DNA of 64,000 nt from Armillaria gallica. Its lineage: Eukaryota > Basidiomycota > Agaricomycetes > Agaricales > Physalacriaceae. Shown piece after piece: positions 11,535-24,154 of this stretch. A program made the translations under genes and the position numbers. Where the stretch lies: assembly GCA_037576215.1 (NCBI GenBank), contig JBANDB010000003.1, positions 1,984,001 to 2,048,000 on the forward strand, in the 5' to 3' direction. The notes under the pieces are model-generated. The model searched no databases. It saw only the letters and a program-made list of their open reading frames with translations, and had not been told where the DNA came from. The number at the start of each line of letters is the position of its first letter. Position 1 is the stretch's first letter.

Positions 11535-12046
11535 CGACATGGGCGACTTGATGCTTTCTCTCGTCACTCTCAACATCTTCAAAACCGAATTGCCAGTGGC
11601 CACACTTTACTACCACTGCGGCAATTGTTCTTCTTACATGGTATTCGGGGAGACTCAACACCCCTTATTTTGAGTGATGAAAATGAACATCTGCATCAAG
11701 ATTTTTGGTACTTGTACTTCACTCATCAGGAAGTTATCTGAAACGTGAATATTATGGACTTGCCTTACGGTTTACTAGTTTCGCTGTCAGAAATTTCCAC
11801 GTGGATTTCACCATGAATACTCACACTACCTAGTCTATTCCAACTCCAATTGGGCGCTTCGGGCTCGTATCTGCCATGCTCGCAATGACCCACTTTGGCT
11901 AAGTAGCACAAAAGAACGAATCCTCGTAAACTCAGACTCGTAACCAATCATCACAAGGACAAGTTGAACGGGCACTATCACTCAGTCCTGAGTCTTTAAA
12001 GGGGCAAACTTCCCAAATTGACATTCAGCAAAATGCTGGAGATTGT
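11535..12046 (-). repeat. right arm of the large inverted repeat
   Basis: This is the inverted copy of 7557-8215. It lacks the 174-bp hairpin and has instead about 35 bp (around tacgagtctgagtttacgag) at that point. Beyond its outer end the sequence continues into the dispersed repeat that starts with cctcgaggcatttcatgaac, which is also found inverted at about 7093-7135. Confidence 0.75.
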
Positions 12047-13479
12047 CAGCGGCGGACCTCGAGGCATTTCATGAACATGTCGTTGACTGTTCGCATGTAC
12101 CACTATTGAGCTAACTTCTAGGCGAATTCTTACGCCGCTGGCTGTTCACGCACCCAGTGAAATTTTCGTCGATCTGGTTTGAGAGATTTTCATGAGATCA
12201 AGCCAAATCAACGGCGACACCACTGCAACTCTGAATGCATCTAAACGCGAGCTTTCTTCCACTCCCCTTATTCAATACACCCTCTCTGTAGAACTTCATT
12301 TGATCCAAACGGTTTGCGGCTGAAATGGTACTTAATGTAAAATAAGTCCGAGTTCAGCTGGCCAGCTGCTTCTACGACAACCACCTCGTCACCTCCTGCT
12401 GCATATACATCGTCGCCACGGTCTTTTTAAACTGCTAAATCTCTTACTTTGCTCTTGCTTGCTATTCAATCCTTCTCTTATGTACTTCACCTCTGCCGGC
12501 GAAGTGGACCGCAATACTTACAGGCACGATACTGTGGACTGGAACTACTTAGTTCGCAAGGTGGATTCCGTATCTCTGCGTGACTCGTGTGGTGGTCTGA
12601 CCATATTGTAAAGGCCCTCCTCTTTATTTTATCTGGTGTCGGTTTTGTAACTTTCGTGAGTATTCCCGACCATCTTGTCCATTATCACTAGCAGCATTGA
12701 TATGACACTTATCGCCATTTTTATATGGCAAACAGTACAACATTATGAACCTACAACCAGAGATGCCTGTGGGGTGGATAGCGAGGCAAAGTTAGCAGAT
12801 TGGGATGCCTGGTATATCCCTCTGCGTAATTACACTGTATATGTATGATAGTTAGCGCGGGAATAAATTTGAGCCTATGGGAACTTGACAAGATTGACCG
12901 ATGCAGCTCCGAGGCTCGAAACAGCTTGATCTGGGGTGGGAAAGACTTCACATTCCAAAAAGTCACGGAGAGCGGGACGAACGTCAAAGCCCCATCGACC
13001 TTTTCCTTTTAGCTTGATTTGGCTTAACCTGACTCAACCGACTTTTCACTGGGAAGGTTCACGCGTACGCATCATGATCGATTGGCCAACTTCGAAGTGA
13101 TTTGATTGTGGTTGAAGGCATGATCATAACCGATTAGCAACTTCGATCCTCCATCTAATAGCACTGGGACATTTTCGACGACGATTTTTCGCTCGTATAT
13201 CCCAGCCTTGTCGTTCGTCGCCAACTACGTCTCATGTCAAGATCCTCTCCGCTGCGGCGTTCTCACTTTGCATGTAGCCTTCATCGCAGTCTTGAAGCGG
13301 CTATGTTTTATTTTTCTCTGAAAGACAAGCGTGAGCGACGGAATAAGCTCTGATAGTCAAGTCGGATGTCGTACTTTGGACGCACGCGGAATGTACTTAT
13401 AACTCGGACCTCCCTACTGTTTCATAGGTATCCAGGGCTTGTGTTGGAAGGAATGATCTATCGTTGAACCGATGGTGCG
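12047..13479. repeat. dispersed repeat linked to degenerate caspases
   Basis: Parts of this stretch recur at about 24155-24735 and 56595-57110. Shared landmarks are cctcgaggca followed by catgaacatgtcgtt, ccaactacgtctcatgtcaa, tctccgctgcgg, cttcatcgcagtcttgaa, gaaagacaagcg and acgcggaatgtac. In all three cases it lies immediately 3' (on the minus strand) of a broken caspase, so the association predates the duplications. No coding sequence is supported. A poly-T run at 24499 occurs in the second copy only. Confidence 0.6.
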
Positions 13480-14060
13480 ATTATACAGGCCGGAGTCTCT
13501 GAGCTCGAGGTTCGAGTGATGGCACAATGGTGTCCGCGTGACAGTAGTCTCGAATGAAGATAGTGCGATGCCCTCTCGTACGAGAGATATGGGAGAGGAC
13601 TGAGCTGAGCCACCGGCCGCTGATACGGGGAATGGGTATGTCATTGCTGTCAAAAGTCGTGGTCAATGGTACAAAATACCTCGACAAATTGTGGAGAGCA
13701 CATCGTCACGTTCATCTTCGTCATCAGGATCGTCGTGGTCTGACAACAGATAGTCGGAACCGTTTTCAGCGAAAAAGATAATGATGAGATCTCTGTGTTC
13801 GATGTTCAAGTTGAGGATGAGACCTAGAAAAACAGATAAATCGTTGGCATGGGAAGTGGAGGAAGTGTCAATAGACGTGTCACTGTGTTTCGGAATCGTC
13901 GCTCCAAGAAGACTTTCTAGGCACGAGGAGGTAGCCGGCAAGGTGCTACTCCATCGCTAAGGTACCTGCCATATAAGCGCATAATGGGTAGGCTGAATAC
14001 CCGTCGATTCCAATGAGAACAGCCCAAACTCGAATGGAGTTAAGTCATCTTCTTCATCGG
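13480..14060 (-). pseudogene. degenerate caspase-like remnant
   Basis: Minus-strand fragments in two frames match the caspase family: an opening VWAVLIGIDGYSAYPL near 14030, then LNIEHRDLIIIFFAENGSDY, then SHISRTRGHRTIFI and DYCHAD. The catalytic His of FAGHGS is replaced (FAENGS), the Cys block is altered, frameshifts separate the pieces, and the p10 half is missing. The downstream edge runs into the dispersed repeat. The most similar copies are the remnants at 24735 and 57120. Confidence 0.8.
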
Positions 14061-14740
14061 TAATCAAATCCCATGAAAGTAGGCGTACCAAGAGTATATC
14101 CGCCGCCCTTACAGTAGTTTACCGAGGCAATGGACGCTAGGGTCTTCTTCTCCTCGGTTTAGGTGCACATTGTGAAGAACCATCGACGGCGCCTTTACAT
14201 CGGACTTTCGATTTCAAGCTCGTGCAAAATTGTCCATTTTGGCTACAAGCGGAGTCGAATGTCTTAGGCGATTGTCCTCGAGTCGGCGATATTGCAGTCT
14301 AAGCAAAGTATAATAGTGTCGTTAGTCCAGATGTACGTGAAATATACGTGCCCTGGTGAAAGCCTCCTTCGCAATGCGTGTTAGAGTATCCTGACGATCG
14401 GGATCTTGAAATAAAAAAGCATGAACAGACGGAGGCTTCACTGAGTGTGTCTTTGTCCTGACCGTATGTGTTGCTAGCGGGAGCAGGGATGCCAGGAATA
14501 CGAGTTAAGCATAGGACGAGTGAGGCGTTCCAACGTACCCTCGCCTCAGTTTTGCTTCCAACAAAGCGCCCTTGCACTAAGTGCAGGCCTTTTGATAACG
14601 AGGGTGTCGGGTGCGCGGTTGAAATGCCCTGAGTCAAGGAAGGACAGTCAAGTATGCAAATAGTGTGAATTCCGAAGTGCCAATTATCGAAGCATATGTT
14701 GTTGGGTTCCAAACTTGATTCAGGCTGAAGAGTCTTTGTC
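14061..14740. repeat. upstream flank of degenerate caspase, duplicated
   Basis: The stretch resembles about 58020-58520 (for example ggaggcttcactg, ttgataacgagggtgtcgggtgcg versus ttggataatgagggtgtcgggtgcg, and aaggaaggacagtcaagt) and a short part of 25300-25440. A 137-codon minus frame at 14299-14712 is not conserved as an open frame in the 58-kb copy, so it is not called as a gene. Confidence 0.5.
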
Positions 14741-17577
14741 TTCCAAGTTCAGGGGCGTCGTTTCTTACGGAGTGAGCTGCTCACGCGCATAGGGGCATAG
14801 GAATATTCCGTATACTCAACCTGGAGAACGGTCGATCAATATCATGCTAGATCTCACCTGGTATCAAACTTTCCTATCACACCTAGATTGGGCTATAATC
14901 CCATTTACCATAGCTTAGAGTAAGTGAGGCAGTCTTGGGCCAGAAATCGCAGTGGTGATGGTCGGGTATCAAAAGATGTTAGATGATCCCTGCCACGTGC
15001 CACGGCACCGCGACTTGTTCAAAACCACCACTCATCCTCGCCAGCCCCTCGTCGACAGGCTGACAAGTCCCAATGTTAATACTCGGGGATCAACTTTTTA
15101 ACTTCAACTGATGGGCACCGTCGGTTCCAACAATTCGCAAGTGCACTGTCACGTTCACCTCCGCCTTGCCTTTCCGACTACGACTTTCTTACTTAGCTAC
15201 ACCGCATTTCCTACTGCATCTCGTCAACCAAGGGCGACGGCAACTTCGTTGTGAAGCGCCGCGAGAGTTTCTGCCAGGAAATCTGCTAGCTACGCTGAAA
15301 CTCAAAATCACGCTCAGGGTAAATGGTTCCGTCTACTGCCACTTGGACCATCGAAGGAGCTACCTTGGCTACACTGTTATCAGACGACGTAGCTGGGGTA
15401 CCGAGCGAGATGGAGGAATGCAGGAGATGCTGGTGTTCCTGTGCTACATGCGGAATACGGGGCTCATGGTGAAAGATGCTGCGAGACTGCAAATGATACC
15501 GCCTGTGGATGGTCCATGGCGGTTACGGTTTGTCCAAGAGGATAGCCTAGGGGAGTATTCCACCGAACGATGCTGGTCACGAATTGCAAGCCCATGTCGC
15601 CGGAGATGTCGACGCACCACGCATGGTCAAAACCTTTTTCAAAAACATCGGTAGTCCTAGCCGACATTGCACGGAGAGCCGACGCTACCTACCTGCCCTG
15701 CATACCTCGGCGGTACAGCTGGCGAGCGTCTCGATACTGTGGTGGGATTTGTTCAAGTGGGCAGGGATCGCAATCGGGTGCATCGATGTCTTCGCCTACT
15801 CACGCTTCGCAAGGATTTGTCGGGATCATGGATGGCACTCACAGGCCTGATGTCAATGCTTCTTCGTATCCTTGCAGCCGTTGATGCCATTGATGGCTAG
15901 TGCTACAAAGCGCCCGGCCTTATTGTCGACTTATTTGTCGGTGTGACGACTTCGACTACCAGTATTTTTTCAGGGAGCACGAGTCATTCCTCTTCGACCC
16001 TTGGATCAAGCTCATCGTGTGCTTCCTTCTCTTTTGTCTTCCCTGCCTCACTAAGCTTTTTCTTCGCTGACCCGTTCTCATGTCCTGTTCATCGATCTAA
16101 TCCCACGTCCGTGCATTGCGCTTACCGTCTCGTCCCGTTCGTTTTCATGGACCCGAGCATTATTTATGCCCCTCATCCACAGGTTCAACGTGCGTCATGT
16201 ATCACATTTGTGTATGGCGATTGTTTGTTTACTTGAATCTTCCAGGGCCCAACGGCGTGCCTATGTGTCCTTCCTCTTCATCACCTTGGACATCCTCGTG
16301 GCAAGCATGTACTCCACGACTACACGTAAAGAAGTTTACATGATCGATATCTTTGTATCGATGTACTGAGGGAATTCTAGTCATTTCGCGACCGAATTCT
16401 TCGTATGCCCGCTCTGGGTATTAAGCGCGATTAGTGCCAGAAAATGCAGTTACGGTCCCAGGTCCACATAATGCGGACTTTATCATCTACTTCTCATGGC
16501 CTTCCCACTCTCAGGCTCAAGCTCGCTCAAGCACCATTGTCCGTTGTCTTCAATGTCCCACGAAGAGTCTCTACTCCGCGCGACACATTCTATAGTGTAA
16601 CCACAACGGTATGAGCCTTCGTGGGTTCGCCTTATCAGGGCTGTCAGCCCGACCGTTCCTTACTGGGACCTTGTACCGGTAACAATAACCTTAACACGCC
16701 ACGACGCTGTTTTCTGGGAAAGGACATGCGTTGAACATTCGACTGCCTGCATTCGATAGCATTGAAAAAGTCACAACTGGGAGACAGCTTTTCCAAGACC
16801 AAGAAGAAAGCTATCCCAGACCAGATGCCAGGACACCATCGAGTCAGTTGCGCGTACTCAGGTTATGCCGACGGGACAACATCTATGGAACAATGAAGCG
16901 GCTGCAATTCAAAAGGTGGGTGTGGATTGCCAGGGCTATGCTATGTATGAATCGCTGGCTTTTGTAAAGGTGCGTGTTGAGCCACTGATTCGTATATAAG
17001 CTGACGTTTACATTAGTCATAGACATTCTCGATGCAACAGACCTGAAGGTTGCATGTGTGTGCATGTCATGCGCCCCGATATACACTCATTGATCGGATT
17101 TGTGGATGCCGTTGCCTTTCACTTTTCGTGCTCTGTTGCCTGCTTGACGAACCAATGCATTTCGACTCCCTCGAAAGGACGCCAGAAGCTTCGTTTGACC
17201 AGGCGGACGCGCCCTTGCTCGGCACGACACAGCCAGTGACTTGTTTTCCGTCGTGGCTCTCTAAAGCTGATTCAGATGTGTCGGAGACTTGTTCTCTTGT
17301 AAGCTTTTTTCCCGCGTCCATAACTTGTTTTGCTAATTCTCAAACCCCAAACTAGTAGGGCAATACCCAGTGTTCCGCCACATATCTACCGCGTCTTGGT
17401 GCTATAGTACGCGTAATGCGTGTGACCTATCAGTGATCTATAGTTGTTGGCACCCGACATAATGTTCCGATTACCACGATGGAATCGTTATACGGTGATG
17501 AAAGCGATACCACGATTGATACGACAGAGCGATTCTAAAGTGAACCCACTTTTCAAAAATGTACAGACGACTCCACG
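14741..17577. other. unassigned region before the 17.6-kb caspase
   Basis: Several short forward frames occur (15166-15654, 15943-16236, 16731-16967) but none shows a domain I recognise, and alternate frames are equally open. The last part, about 17170-17360, resembles the caspase flanks at 28430-28600 and 59640-59810. All three have a forward-strand segment ending at an intron-like stretch with a gtaag donor or equivalent, a gctaat- or ctaat-type branch sequence and a TAG-type end. This may be the remnant of a gene convergent to the caspases. Confidence 0.3.
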
Positions 17578-18579
17578 TCAATGCTGATACCAAAGGCACG
17601 TATCCTTACGTCCTCCAGCGACATTTGGGGTCTGGGAATGGACAAGTAGAGAATATTTGGGCAAAGCATCAATGAGGTCGATGTACGTCGCTCCTTCTCC
17701 CAACGCACCCGACTTTAGAACCTTCATGAGCAATGTCATGAAGACACCACCCCATGCCTCCGTACCCCTCTCCTTTGCCCGTTTCTCCTTTGCCAACTCG
17801 TTATCTCTACACGCCGCTACAATGACATGGGAATCCATGTCCGGGGTCCAGTCCTCTGCAACGATGGATCGATAGCCGGGGAGGTCTTTGAGGGTTTCTT
17901 CAGCAGCAAGGAGCATGCCCTCAAGCGACGCACCCTCCTCTGGAGGAGCAGTCCGCACCTCTGAATCCAATTTCTGAGTGACGCCGCCCACGTAACAGCA
18001 GTCGACAATAAACGTGATTCGATGACCTTTTGTGCGGGAGATTTGGGAGAGGATGGTATTGAGCTCCCGGTCAGTGATGCTGGGAATGGGCACCCCGCTG
18101 CTGTCGAGGGTGCCGTGGTCCATGGGACAAAATACCTCCACGAATTTTGGAAGGCAATCATCCTCATCGTCGTCATGGTCTGACAGTGGATATCGGGAGC
18201 CGTGTCCAGCCAAAAATATAATGATAGGATCGCCGTAGTTGACGTTGGGGTTCGCAATGAGACTGAAAAGGAGGGATAGAATGTTGGCACGGGATGGGAG
18301 GGATGAAGCGTCGGTCACCGTGTCACTGTGGTTTCTTGGACCAAGAAGACGCTGGATCCGCTCTCTAGGCATGAGGAGGTCATCAGCAAGGTACTCCTCC
18401 ATTGCTAACGTGTCTGCGACGCAGCCGCGCAGTGGATACTGTAAATACGCGTCGATCCCCACGAGAATGGCCCAAAATCGATCGGGCCCAAGGTGTGGAG
18501 GTTGCTGCATTGCTGCTCATCAACGATTGCAGTCGATGAAAATGAGTATAGCTACCTCCAATATTTTACCATCCTCCAT
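17578..18579 (-). CDS. caspase-like protease (intact domain, two exons)
   Basis: The main exon (17578-18504) encodes a complete caspase-like domain: RFWAILVGIDAY, FLAGHGS with the catalytic His (about residue 109), an acidic loop, VDCCYVGG with the catalytic Cys (about 178), a WGGVFMTLL p10-like segment and the end LWYQH. The residue after the catalytic Cys is Tyr, where paralogues have His. A 51-nt intron (18505-18555, donor gtagct, acceptor CAG) sits where the family has its phase-0 intron. The upstream exon is open, and its first ATG in frame is at 18579, giving only eight residues before the intron (about 316 aa in all). A further upstream exon is possible, so the start is uncertain. No lesion is seen in the protease domain. 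Confidence 0.8.
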
Positions 18580-18792
18580 GTCGTGTTTCTCTTCCTGGAG
18601 TTCTAGAAATATAATCAAGTTAACGTATTCGGGCTCCTGGAGGGAGGATAATTCATCGCACGGTTGAGATTCGTGTAGCGTTGCAGGAAAGAGGAAGAAC
18701 TGCAGTGGTGACGAACTATATCTTTAAAGGTAAAAAAAGCGTCTGGTCCAAGGCTCAGGTAACCAATCATCACCCGCTTAGCTGTGAGAATT

Positions 18793-18985
18793 ATGGTAGT
18801 GGCTGTGCAAGAAGTAGCCTTTTTTCCCATGGCGTATCATAATGGCTAGCTATCGTCGGGTATGCGGTCGTATCGTACCTGCTTTTATGGTAGTGGCTGT
18901 GTAAGAAGTAGACATGTTCCACCTTTTTTTCCCGTGCGTATCATGATGGCTAGGTATCGTCGTGTATGCAGTCGTATCGTACCTG
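18793..18985. repeat. tandem duplication, two copies of about 94 bp
   Basis: The segment beginning atggtagtggctgtg at 18793 is repeated from 18887. Both copies carry aagaagtag, tttttcccgtgcgtatcat or a close variant, ggctagctatcgtcg or a variant, and gtcgtatcgtacctg. A few substitutions and small indels separate the copies. It lies just upstream of the caspase at 17578-18579. Confidence 0.75.
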
Positions 18986-19293
18986 GCTTTTTTTGTGCCG
19001 CCTGATGCTTGTGGATCGTCCCGTCACTACTTTTCCTGTCACTGCGATGGGCTCTTCCTTCTTCTCAACCCTAGTCACAACTTCGTCCCTTCGCGGAATC
19101 AATTCTTTCAGTTGCTGCTCCTTCGGTTCATGATTCACTCACTTCCTTTTACCTTCCCCTCACTTGCCATAGATTACGACAAACATATTGCTGTCCTTCA
19201 TTATGTTTGGGGTCATGCAGAAGGAGACGCCTGGATCAAGCCTTCAAAAGAAAATGTAGTCTGCCTCCGTGTCGCGCCAGGCCAATTCCGCGT

Positions 19294-19914
19294 AGGGATG
19301 GTCACCGTACCGTAACGGATACGGCTGTAGAAGTGGCGGTCATCTACGGACACGGTTGTTCCCGTAACCGTACCATCGATGCCCAGTCAGCTCTTGCAAC
19401 GGCATCGACGGTTACATTTACGGTCGTCACGGCTGTGCATACGGCCGTGCGCAGAGCTGACGAAAAAAAAACATACGTACCAGTACACGTGTACCCAAAG
19501 TGAGTGATACACCATTTCCCCATATCCTTGACGTTTACCTATGTTATAGATGATCTGTGAAAGCAGCGTGTCAATAGAATACATTTTTTAAGCAGTGACA
19601 ACTCACGAAATCTGCTAAATTGACAATGTATGGCTGCCAAAACTCAGTCACCAACGTTTTCGTGAGTTCTCCAGTAGTTAATCAAACCCCCCAGTGCGCT
19701 ATTCCACCTCCTGCACCTAGACAAAGAGGCATTACCATTACTATCCATGAACGGCCGTATACGGTTAGAACTACCCGTAGAATACGGTCCGTGAAGGCCA
19801 ATCGCCGCACCGTATCCGTACCGTAGGGTCGCAGATTGCAAGGCTCACGGGAAGGTCACCGTATCCGTAGGTACCGTCCGTATACACCGTACCACGGACA
19901 CGGTGACCATCCCT
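19294..19914. mobile_element. Mutator-like MITE (621 bp) with 10-bp target duplication
   Basis: Perfect 15-bp terminal inverted repeats (AGGGATGGTCACCGT) are flanked by the 10-bp direct repeat AATTCCGCGT at 19284-19293 and 19915-19924. Subterminal regions are full of ccgta/tacgg motifs on both sides. No transposase is present. A 9-11-bp duplication points to the Mutator-like group rather than hAT (8 bp) or mariner (TA). Confidence 0.85.
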
Positions 19915-19924
19915 AATTCCGCGT

Positions 19925-21053
19925 GTTTCTGTACGAAACCTAAGGGGAAACCTGTGATCTGGCGCCATTCGAAGCAGCCGTCGTGTCCTCAACCCCTTCA
20001 TCGTTGTCGATGTCACGGTCAGGAGCGCCGGTGTACGTAATACTAAATGCCGCCCCGTCCACTTTGGCCGAAGATGATGTAGATGTACCTCGGTTCCGAC
20101 ACTAAGTACTCGATACAATGAGATTTCGAAGAGAAATTGATGAAGCTTGTCTGGCGGTCCCGTAGAACTATTGTCTCCTCTATTACAAGAACGTCTGCCG
20201 CCCCATCGACTACTGCATCCGATGATAATCTCAATGCCGGAACTAAAGCCGCCGAAGCTGCTGCCGTGGCCTAGAATTGTCTCTCGCGACACTAGTATTA
20301 TCTCTTGCTGTAGTAGATCACCAGTCACATTCCAAATATATCTGCTGCGTACAAGCAAGTGGCCGAACAACGAAAAACACGGTAGGAATCTGACAATGCA
20401 TTCTAAGATGTTGAATGACGCGTGTCACGTGGGCACCGCGACTTGCCACCTTGACAAGCAAGGTAACCATTTGTCCTTGCCTTTTCTTCACTTACCTAGT
20501 ATCGAGTGTGGTCCAATCTGTACGATTGGACTCGGACCGGGGAAACCGAATCCCACGAGTCCACCCTGGTGCCACCAAAATGGGACGAGTCGTACTGGGT
20601 GCTACTTAGTGCCACTAGCGCTACTATTACCATTCTTGTCCCTAAACCCGACACACTTCTGCTACTAGGGCGCAAGTTCCGCCCACAGACTGCGGCCCGG
20701 TGCACCGGCACCACTTTTTCAATGCTAAGTCAGTGAGCGTCGCTGCCACCAATAAATGTGCTGGGCGCATTCTTCCCCTCATATGTGTGATATTCACTGA
20801 AAAATGTTTATTTCATGATTCATAGGCTACTATATCCCGCAAATACCGTAAATCAAGATAGTCCGGTCCATGCTCGCCTGGGTATATCTATGGAAGTTCG
20901 TTTTGGACATCTGTGGCGAATCTGGGGTGCGTCGGGAGCGGGACAAGACTACGCGAGGGCGCGACTGAAGGGTTCAGGGTTGAGTGGCATCGTGAGTAGT
21001 AAGCGATCAATCAGTCGTACTGGAACCCTCGAGTCGTACTGACGAACTCAGTC
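19925..21053. other. unassigned region between MITE and F-box-like fragment
   Basis: A 199-codon minus frame (19771-20370) runs across the right edge of the MITE and is not convincing as a gene. Forward frames around 20147-20736 have no domain I recognise. Nothing else could be supported. Confidence 0.3.
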
Positions 21054-21438
21054 CTACAAGAAACTCCAATCCCACTCATACTACTTTGGTATATACTCGG
21101 ACCTATCCGGCACTCGCGTCACTCCAGAACTATTGGCGGAGTTGGGCAGGTCGTCTACTGTGCGTTTGAACTCCCTCGCTCTCGCACGGTGTGTACGGTT
21201 GACCGGAGAAAGTATCAAAACTTTCCTTGTCGAGTCCCCCGTCAGCGCTGGAATCTCAGAGCTAAGCTTATATGGTGACGCGACGTTTGGCTGCCCCCTC
21301 TCCCATGACGAGCTGAAGACCGTCGTCTCATTCACTCCTTATTTCGTAAGCGGGGAACTCCTGCACCTTGCAAACCACCATCAGCTCCTTATTAGGAAGG
21401 CGATTTGGCGTCTCGAAACAGTGTTGAAAAGCGCATAA
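21054..21438 (+). pseudogene. F-box/LRR-like protein fragment
   Basis: A forward open stretch of about 128 codons, entered after a possible splice acceptor (aactcag), has the pattern of leucine-rich parts of basidiomycete F-box proteins. It contains YFGIYSDLSGTRVTPELLAEL, then a repeat-like VRLTGESIKTFLVE, then LSLYGDATFGCPLSHDEL, FTPYFVSGELLHL and a stop. No F-box motif or full set of repeats is present, so it is a fragment or one exon of a longer gene. The family assignment rests on recollection of typical motifs. Confidence 0.4.
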
Positions 21439-24154
21439 AACCACCTATAATCGCCCTTAATGTCCTGTGAAGGCACGCTGCAGAGTCTCTCTTAACCAGA
21501 TAGGCGTATTCAAGGCGGAGTACCCTTTAGATCCCACTTTTGTGGAAGGGCCGCGTCCCTTGCTTCGGCGCGAGTGTCCTCATTGGCACAAACTTGCTGG
21601 CGTTTTCAACCTTACTTCGTGACCTGATTGCGGCAGTTATTGTACCAGCCTGTGCCACGCTTCCATATCCTGGTCTTCAGAGTCCCTTGGGGGTGCCCAT
21701 TTATACACTGGGAGCTTGCGGGCACCATCTCGGGTCGTCATGTTTTAAGGTTTCCTCCATTTGGTACGCCGAGATGCCGTCGCCCCGAACTGTACAGGCT
21801 GCCGGGTCTGCCCATATCCCGGCTCGGCTCGGCTCAAATCGTGCTGCTGCGAGAAGCTCAGTGAATTTGTGGTTCACTCGCATCGCATGTTCACCAGATT
21901 TTTGTCATACGCAGCGGTGTTTTCAGTCTGAAATACATCAGAGCCTGATCAATGTATACTAATCACTTAAAGAGAAATTTGCACGCTAGTACGGTCATAG
22001 CATATGAGCCATCGAAGGTCATATGGAAAATTATCACTGCGTCGCACCAAGCAATTTTATATAGCACGCATGGACGGTCATCTCATTCTTCGATGCAAGT
22101 CTGATGCTATGAAGTCGCTGATGGAATTGTTACTAGACGTATGGGTTAAATTCATCTATAAGATACTTCACACTGGTGTACACTGCGGATCTATGACAGT
22201 ACCATTATACACAGAAACTGGAATTACCTCGCCTCCGACCCCATTTTCAGACTCCAGATTGGTCCTCAGGCCGAGTTCCTGAAGAATATACTTCAGGGAA
22301 AGACACCTGATGTGCACGACAATTGCGCTCTGGTGGGGTTAGCATGGGGGGGATTATTGATTTCGAGTTTACCGTCTATAGGTCCTCAAGTTCTACAACG
22401 GCGGGTTACTCTGTCTGGGTTTCTCGGCTGTGAGCTCGGCTTGGGGAATAAGTAGAGGGTAGTGAGGTTACTAGGGTTTCGTAGTGCAGTTACCTGTATC
22501 CTTGCGTCCGGCGTGCCTGAAGGTACCGTGCCGTGTAATGATGAGATGAGATGAGATTTATCGAGCGCGCGGATCGACGAGGAGTCCCGTTGACTTGGAT
22601 ATTTGATAGATCCTGCACGGTTACGGAATGGCCCGAGCCTGATAGGGCTTTGGCTCAGGGCTCGGGCTTGCGAAATTGAAAGCCAGGCCCGATGAAAGCC
22701 AAGCCCAAGCCCGGCCCTGTAAATCACTACCGGGAATGCTCAGGCGGGAAGATGGGCTGTACAGCGCTGTTTCTTTTGCATATCAGGGTTGACGGGTTTG
22801 ACTTTGACTTTGACGATGAACAGCGTAATTTGTAACTTACAAGCTATATGCAGGCTGGATGAATAGTAATGAATTTGCCATCGAAATGTAGGTGGGGACT
22901 CAGAAAGTAGTTTTTATCGGAAATGATAATAGTGGTGCTGTTAAATAACGTCCATGCGATCTTGATCAAGTGATTGGAGCAAGAATGGGAACTTGGAAAG
23001 CCTATATTTAGCCCTACTGTCCTTTCCTGTATGGAAGCAACGTAAGGCGTAAGGGGGGGTCGGTTGCGTTGCCTATTTTGAACCTTCGTAAGGCATGAGG
23101 AGGGGGCTGTTGCTTACGAAGGAATCAAACAAGGCCCAGAAGTAGCAAACTTTTGTTCCCTGCGGGGCAAATGTTGCGGGATATAGTCAACGTAAGGCCT
23201 AAAGCACCCCCCGTTGCATATGCTGGAAATATTTGTAAGCGTAAGGGGTCCTCCGCCGTTGCTTCCATACAGGAAAAGACAGTACGCGGAGACACAAACA
23301 AAAGCGTGGTTACCAGCAAGTACATGTGGGAAAAATGTACAGCAATTCTGAGTTCCGATCTAGATTCTCACCACCATCATCCTCACGAGTCACCGTTCTT
23401 CGGGCTCCTCTTTCCCTTTCTTGTGCTCTTGGGTGTTCGTTGTTCCCGTTTCCGTGTGTCGTTGTTTCATGGGCCCGAGCTCCGCTGCTGATGCCGCACT
23501 GTTGCACTTGTTCGGTGCCTGCGCTTTGTTGTTTCCATGGGCCCAGGTTCTGCTGCTCCTGCTGCAGCACTTTTTCTTGGATGGCGGCATGCTGCAAACG
23601 GCGTGCTTGACTTGGTGTTTGTGTTTTGTTGGTTCCATTCCATAGGCCCTGCCGTTCCTGCTACCCCGCTGTTCTTCGAAATTGCGTGCTGCAACATTGC
23701 GCGTCCTCGGTGCTTGCGTTTGGTTTCGGTCGTTCCCGCCCTGCCAGTTTTTCGGTCCTCTATGTTACTCGTGGTCTGTGCGTATCACTGTATGTTTCAG
23801 TGTCTCACCTTACATGACCACATCCACTTATGACGTGTTACTTCGGAATGCATCGCTGGTTCTCTCCGATTTCATATCCGTGAGAGATACGTAAAAAGGA
23901 CGGCTCCGGCAGTTTTGAAATACATTGAATGATGAAAGCTCACCGTTCGACAGCGTTAGATCCTGAAATCAGGGTCGCCAAAAGTTGGCGCCGGTGTGTA
24001 TAAATAATTATAATGCTCACACATACCGCAGTTCGGTTATTCCAGGGCATCCCGATTACAAAGGAAGGCGAGGCAACGCTTCCGCACCTGTCATTCCTGT
24101 TGGCCGAGGTGGCGTTCATCCATCAAAACTTCCATTCCGGAAACTAGAGAAAGC
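21439..24154. other. unassigned, repeat-rich region
   Basis: No gene could be supported. About 22610-22730 has dense ggcccgagc/gggctcggg/aagcccgg motifs, resembling hAT-type ends, but I could not find a matching opposite end or target duplication. About 23460-23680 holds three imperfect copies of a 65-100-bp unit around ttgtttcatgggcccgag, which open frames on both strands without a recognisable product. The strings cttccatacagga/tcctgtatggaag and cgtaaggc recur in both orientations between 23020 and 23290. Confidence 0.35.

Noticed and set aside
15166..15654. 162-codon forward ORF
   Set aside because: No recognisable motif; alternative frames are similarly open, and no intron structure could be confirmed.
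22610..22730. GC-rich ggcccgagc/aagcccgg cluster as a hAT element
   Set aside because: One end looks like a hAT terminus (cagggccgggc on the minus strand), but no opposite end or 8-bp duplication was found.
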